Below, in pieces: positions 61,336 to 64,000 of a DNA stretch of 64,000 nt; the first letter of the stretch is position 1; each line of letters begins with the position of its first letter. Made by a program: the position numbers and the translations under genes. The stretch comes from Lentzea pudingi (lineage in GTDB: Bacteria > Actinomycetota > Actinomycetes > Mycobacteriales > Pseudonocardiaceae). Below the pieces are notes generated by a model. The model ran no database searches, was not told the origin of the DNA, and worked only from the letters and a program-made list of their open reading frames with translations. Location: NCBI RefSeq assembly GCF_014646255.1, contig NZ_BMNC01000010.1, forward strand, positions 1 through 64,000, in the 5' to 3' direction.

Positions 61336-61733
61336 TTTCGCTCGAAGGCGGATCCAATGTCACAAAGGTCTTGTGCGGGCCCCGACACTTCATTGGGCCC
61401 CTCATCTGCGGCGTCGACGGCGATGCGTAATCGGAACAGCGGCGGATATCTGCAGTTCGCGGCAGGTGCGCGTAGGGGAGGGACTAGTGGGTACCGTGTC
61501 GGGGGCACCATCAAACACCTCGTACGGACCATTCCTGACCAGGCGAGACCCAACCAGGGGATGATCTTGTAACTCGCGGTGACGCTCGAGCTCCGCGACA
61601 GGCGGTGCCGAAGTGGTGCCGGAGTACCAGTGTCGCCGTCTCCTGTGTTGGTGATCACAGCACCGGGTGCACGGCCTGTGCGACTGCGCCTTGGCGGGTA
61701 ACGCTTGGAGGGGCTCCATGCGATCTTGTGGCC
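61336..61733. other. 398-base junction region: element right end and host flank
   Basis: No gene on the plus strand. The right att copy lies at 61497-61509. On the minus strand, element-side sequence left of it encodes, in the integrase frame, TVPTSPSPTRTCRELQISAA followed by VPITHRRRRRR and a TGA at 61402-61404. This would be the integrase C terminus in the excised circle. The host flank 61510-61733 should contain the promoter of the following gene; nothing else is seen. Confidence 0.6.
61497..61509. repeat. Attachment-site direct repeat, right
   Basis: GTCGGGGGCACCA, identical to the 3' end of the tRNA at 50606-50618. The sequence before it (GGGTACCGT) does not continue the tRNA, so this is the element's right junction and not a second tRNA. 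Confidence 0.75.
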
Positions 61734-62834
61734 ATGCGTGAGCTTCTCCGTGACGTCCTGCTGCTGCAGCCCGCGTGGCACTCCAAGAACACGCCCGAGA
61801 TGGAGAAGCGCGGCCGGCTGGTTCGGCGCGACGTGACGAACTGGCTGCGGGCGCAGTTGCCCGCCATCGCGCGGGCGGTGCCGGACGAGGTCGACGACTG
61901 GGCCGCCGAGGGCAGTGACGGCGCTGGGCTCAAGTCCGAGATCCCTTGGGCTCGTGTGCACTCGGCCAGTCTGTCGCCGTCCGCGACGCTGGGCTGGTAC
62001 GTCGTCTACCTGTTCGGGGCGCGGGGGGATCGGGTCTACCTGTCGTTGATGCAGGGGGCGACGCTGTGGCGGAACGGGGAGTTCCAGCCACGGCCTCGTC
62101 AGGACCTCTGGCAGCGCTCGGGGTGGGCGCGGGCCGCGTTGGCGGCGAGTTTGCTGGTGCGTCCGGATCTGGTCGAGAAGATCGAGCTCGGGGCGCGCAA
62201 GTCGAACCTGGGGCGTGCTTACGAGGACGGGAACGTCGTGGCGTTCGAGTACTCGTTGGAGGACTTGCCTTCTGATGACGTGCTCGCCGCCGATCTGGTC
62301 TTCCTCTGCACCGTGCTCAGTGAGTTGTACGAGCTCGCGGTAGTCGACCTTCCTCCCGGTGACCCGGCCCCCGAGGTCGTCGACGCGGAGGTCGAGGCCG
62401 AGCGCGTGGCGGGCAAGGCTCGCCGGGGGCAGGGGCTTCGGCTCGACGCCGCGGAGCGGATCGCGATCGAACGGCGTGCTGTCGACCTCGCGACCCAGCA
62501 CCTCGTGGCGCAGGGGTACTCGGTCAAGGACGTCGGTGCCACCAGGTCCTACGACCTCGATGCCCGACGCGGCGAGGAGCACCTGTACGTCGAGGTCAAG
62601 GGCACCACGACCAAGTGGACGGACGCGTCCGAGATCATCCTGACGAAGAACGAGGTCGATCTCCACCTGCGCGAGTACCCGCACACCATGCTGGTGGTCG
62701 TGAGCCGCATCGTGCTCGACCACTCGGCCACGCCGCCGACGGCCTCGGGTGGCGAGCTGCGGGTCGTTCACCCGTGGCAGATCGCGGTGCCGAACTTGAC
62801 GCCGATGTCCTACCGGTACGTCGTCGGCGAGTGA
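61734..62834 (+). CDS. MrcB-N (DUF3578) / DUF3883 restriction-like protein
   Basis: 366 aa from ATG 61734. The N-terminal half (MRELLRDVLLLQPAWHSKNT, IPWARVHSASLSPSATLGWY, VVYLFGARGDRVYLSLMQG, ARKSNLGRAYEDGNVVAFEY) matches the MrcB N-terminal domain. The C-terminal DUF3883 nuclease-like domain has RSYDLDARRGEEHLYVEVKG, where Asp...Glu-Val-Lys is the PD-(D/E)xK active-site pattern. McrB's GTPase domain is absent. It is probably a modification-sensing DNA nuclease acting in defence. It lies just outside the integrated element, in host DNA of normal high GC. Confidence 0.82.
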   Translation: MRELLRDVLLLQPAWHSKNTPEMEKRGRLVRRDVTNWLRAQLPAIARAVPDEVDDWAAEGSDGAGLKSEIPWARVHSASLSPSATLGWYVVYLFGARGDRVYLSLMQGATLWRNGEFQPRPRQDLWQRSGWARAALAASLLVRPDLVEKIELGARKSNLGRAYEDGNVVAFEYSLEDLPSDDVLAADLVFLCTVLSELYELAVVDLPPGDPAPEVVDAEVEAERVAGKARRGQGLRLDAAERIAIERRAVDLATQHLVAQGYSVKDVGATRSYDLDARRGEEHLYVEVKGTTTKWTDASEIILTKNEVDLHLREYPHTMLVVVSRIVLDHSATPPTASGGELRVVHPWQIAVPNLTPMSYRYVVGE

Positions 62835-62850
62835 CGCTAACGTCTGTCCC

Positions 62851-63315
62851 GTGGTTCTACAGGGGGTCCTGCACCGCGTCTTCGCGTTCCTGGTCATGCC
62901 CGTGCTCGGCTACCTGCTGGGCGCGACGATCTTCACCCACTTCTGGGACAAGCCGGACGCCGAGAACGTCGACCGGGCCGACCTCGCCATCACCGCTCTC
63001 TCGTGCGAGCAGTACGGGCCGATCACGTTGCGCGGCTTCGGTTTTGTGCACGAGTGTCGGGCCAGGGTGGAGAACAGGAACAGCCGCAGCGCCACAATCG
63101 CCACGGTGCGCGGGTTTCTCGAACCGCACCTCATCGGCCAACCTGTGGTGGGGCGCGAGTTCGACCGCGGTGAGCTGACTCCGGAGCGGCCGTACGCGTG
63201 GTGGGCTTTTGGGTTGCTCCTGCTGTTCGCGGGCGTCTGGCTCTACGTGTCCATTTGGGTCACCAGGTCGGGCGGGCTGTCACGCCTCCGTCGACAACCA
63301 GATCGTGCCCTGTGA
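62851..63315 (+). CDS. Two-helix membrane protein
   Basis: 154 aa from GTG 62851. Helix 1 HRVFAFLVMPVLGYLLGATI, an extracytoplasmic domain with two Cys (LSCEQYG, VHECRARVENRNSRS) likely disulfide-bonded, and helix 2 WWAFGLLLLFAGVWLYVSIW. Not a family I recognise with certainty. It starts 16 nt after the DUF3883 gene, so may be cotranscribed. Its last 56 bases overlap the convergent SDR gene. Confidence 0.7.
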   Translation: MVLQGVLHRVFAFLVMPVLGYLLGATIFTHFWDKPDAENVDRADLAITALSCEQYGPITLRGFGFVHECRARVENRNSRSATIATVRGFLEPHLIGQPVVGREFDRGELTPERPYAWWAFGLLLLFAGVWLYVSIWVTRSGGLSRLRRQPDRAL

Positions 63316-63943
63316 TCCACCGGGCCAGGTCCGAAGCGAGGAACACGCAGGCGTCCCCGACGTCCTCCGGGGTGCCCAGCCGTCCCAACGGAGCCGCGGC
63401 CTGCCACCGCGCCACACCCGAAGGCCACTGCGACTCGATGTCGGGACGAGTGATCAGCCCGGGCGACACCGTGTTCACGCGGATGCCGCGCGGGCCGTAC
63501 TCCAACGCGGCCGCGCGGGCGTGCATGATCAGGGCGGCCTTCGAAGCGGCGTAGTGCGCGTGGCCGGGGGCGGGGTGGGTGCCCTCGATCGACGCGATGT
63601 GCGTGACCGAACCGCCAGCGGGCAGGTACTGCACGGCCGCCTGCGTAACTGCGAACGGGGCGGTGAGGTTGGTGTCCACGACGGACTGCCACTGTTCGAC
63701 TGTCATGTCCGGCAACGGGTCCACGGGCTGCACGCCGGCGTTGTTCACCACCGCGTCCAACCGGCCGTGGCGGGAGAAGGCCTGACGGACCACGTCCGCG
63801 GCCGATGTGCGCAGGTCGCCGTCGGACAGGCCCCGGTGGTGCACGACGGAAGCGCCCGCAAGAGCGAAGCGGTCGGCGATGCCCGCACCGATGCCGCCGG
63901 AGGTGCCGGTGACCAGGACGACCTTGCCGTTGAGATCGATCAC
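63260..63943 (-). CDS. Short-chain dehydrogenase/reductase
   Basis: 227 aa from GTG 63941-63943. TGTSGGIGAGIAD cofactor loop, NNAGVQPVDPLPDM, Ser in THIASIEGTHP, catalytic YxxxK in HYAASKAAL, and VSPGLITRPD with the C-terminal FLASDLARWITGHDLVVDGG. Cofactor and substrate are not determined. GTG overlaps the stop of the gene upstream (GTGA), showing coupling with the partial gene at the window edge. Confidence 0.9.
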   Translation of the reverse strand: MIDLNGKVVLVTGTSGGIGAGIADRFALAGASVVHHRGLSDGDLRTSAADVVRQAFSRHGRLDAVVNNAGVQPVDPLPDMTVEQWQSVVDTNLTAPFAVTQAAVQYLPAGGSVTHIASIEGTHPAPGHAHYAASKAALIMHARAAALEYGPRGIRVNTVSPGLITRPDIESQWPSGVARWQAAAPLGRLGTPEDVGDACVFLASDLARWITGHDLVVDGGVTARPTW

Positions 63944-64000
63944 GAGACGATGCCCTTCACGCGAGTGGTCAGCCAGTCGACGATCTCACCCCGGCCCGCG
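63940..64000 (-). CDS. 3' end of a gene running off the window
   Basis: Only the last 19-20 codons are inside the window: AGRGEIVDWLTTRVKGIVS then TGA, overlapping the SDR start by GTGA. The fragment is too short to identify; coupling suggests the same pathway as the SDR. Confidence 0.6.
   Translation of the reverse strand, partial: AGRGEIVDWLTTRVKGIVS

Larger units (their letters stand above)
50606..61509. mobile_element. 10.9-kb integrative element in a tRNA(UAA) gene
   Basis: Bounded by a 13-bp direct repeat, with the integrase gene at the tRNA end. Contents in order: serine recombinase, 88-aa protein, replication-relaxation protein, two XRE/DUF5753 regulators and two small proteins, all on the minus strand. 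Then, on the plus strand, come a third XRE/DUF5753 with its DUF397 partner and a NACHT-LRR protein. No FtsK/TraB transfer ATPase and no replication initiator (RepSA/prim-pol) is present, so it is probably a non-self-transmissible or reduced AICE-like element carrying a defence cargo. Confidence 0.8.

Noticed and set aside
61402..61719. Minus-strand frame at the right att site as an independent gene
   Set aside because: It has no RBS or homology; its left part is better explained as the integrase C terminus in the circular element, and the rest is host flank.

Overview
The window is chromosomal DNA of a high-GC, GTG/TTG-start-rich actinomycete. The block prs-glmU ... tetR-mfd-(lipoprotein)-mazG ... 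lytic transglycosylase-eno-ftsB-DUF501 ... ppx follows the gene order known from mycobacteria (Rv1017c-Rv1026). The accessory content (WhiJ-like XRE/DUF397 pairs, a SARP-type regulator, P450, tricorn-like S41 protease) points to Pseudonocardiales, perhaps close to Lentzea, Saccharothrix or Actinosynnema. The genus is inference.

Region 1 (1-17,140): housekeeping genes. glmU-prs with a strong terminator, a TPR/GGDEF protein, tRNA-Gln, an anchored alpha/beta hydrolase, TetR, a secreted PQQ-type sugar dehydrogenase, a DUF4291 protein, mfd, a SurA-like lipoprotein, mazG and a tricorn-type protease. Region 2 (17,141-28,361): accessory and partly decayed. A 110-bp dispersed repeat recurs from the window start, here carrying a nested palindrome. 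A degraded efeU/efeB iron-import locus still has a DtxR/IdeR-like box and has stops inside both iron-binding motifs. Then come a MalY-like aminotransferase with a divergent Lrp regulator, an AbiE toxin-antitoxin pair, a SARP/NTPase regulator, and an SDR, hydrolase and P450. Region 3 (28,502-34,933): eno-ftsB-DUF501 separated from ppx by about 3.2 kb holding a second lytic transglycosylase with a Thr-rich tail, an XRE/DUF397 pair and a GNAT. Region 4 (35,000-48,953): a complete dpp/opp peptide importer, CPT-like kinase/GNAT/S10 peptidase cluster, family-5 uracil-DNA glycosylase, DUF4129-MoxR-DUF58 cluster and NDH-2.

Region 5 (49,115-50,423): a previously easy-to-miss two-gene unit. A 40-residue peptide with its own promoter and RBS overlaps, by TTGA, an MvdD/TgmB-like ATP-grasp enzyme, which suggests a new RiPP-type system. 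Region 6 (50,606-61,509): a 10.9-kb integrative element in the 3' end of a tRNA with a UAA anticodon. It is bounded by a 13-bp direct repeat and carries a large serine recombinase, a replication-relaxation protein, three XRE/DUF5753 regulators, a DUF397 protein, two small unknown proteins and, as cargo, a lower-GC 1095-aa NACHT-leucine-rich-repeat protein (NLR-like, probable phage defence) with at least nine TTA codons. The integrase frame runs through the tRNA, so its C terminus is predicted to differ between the circular and integrated forms. Region 7 (61,734-64,000): a MrcB/DUF3883-type restriction-like protein, a two-TM protein, an SDR and the 3' end of another gene.

No rRNA, CRISPR array or transposase was seen.
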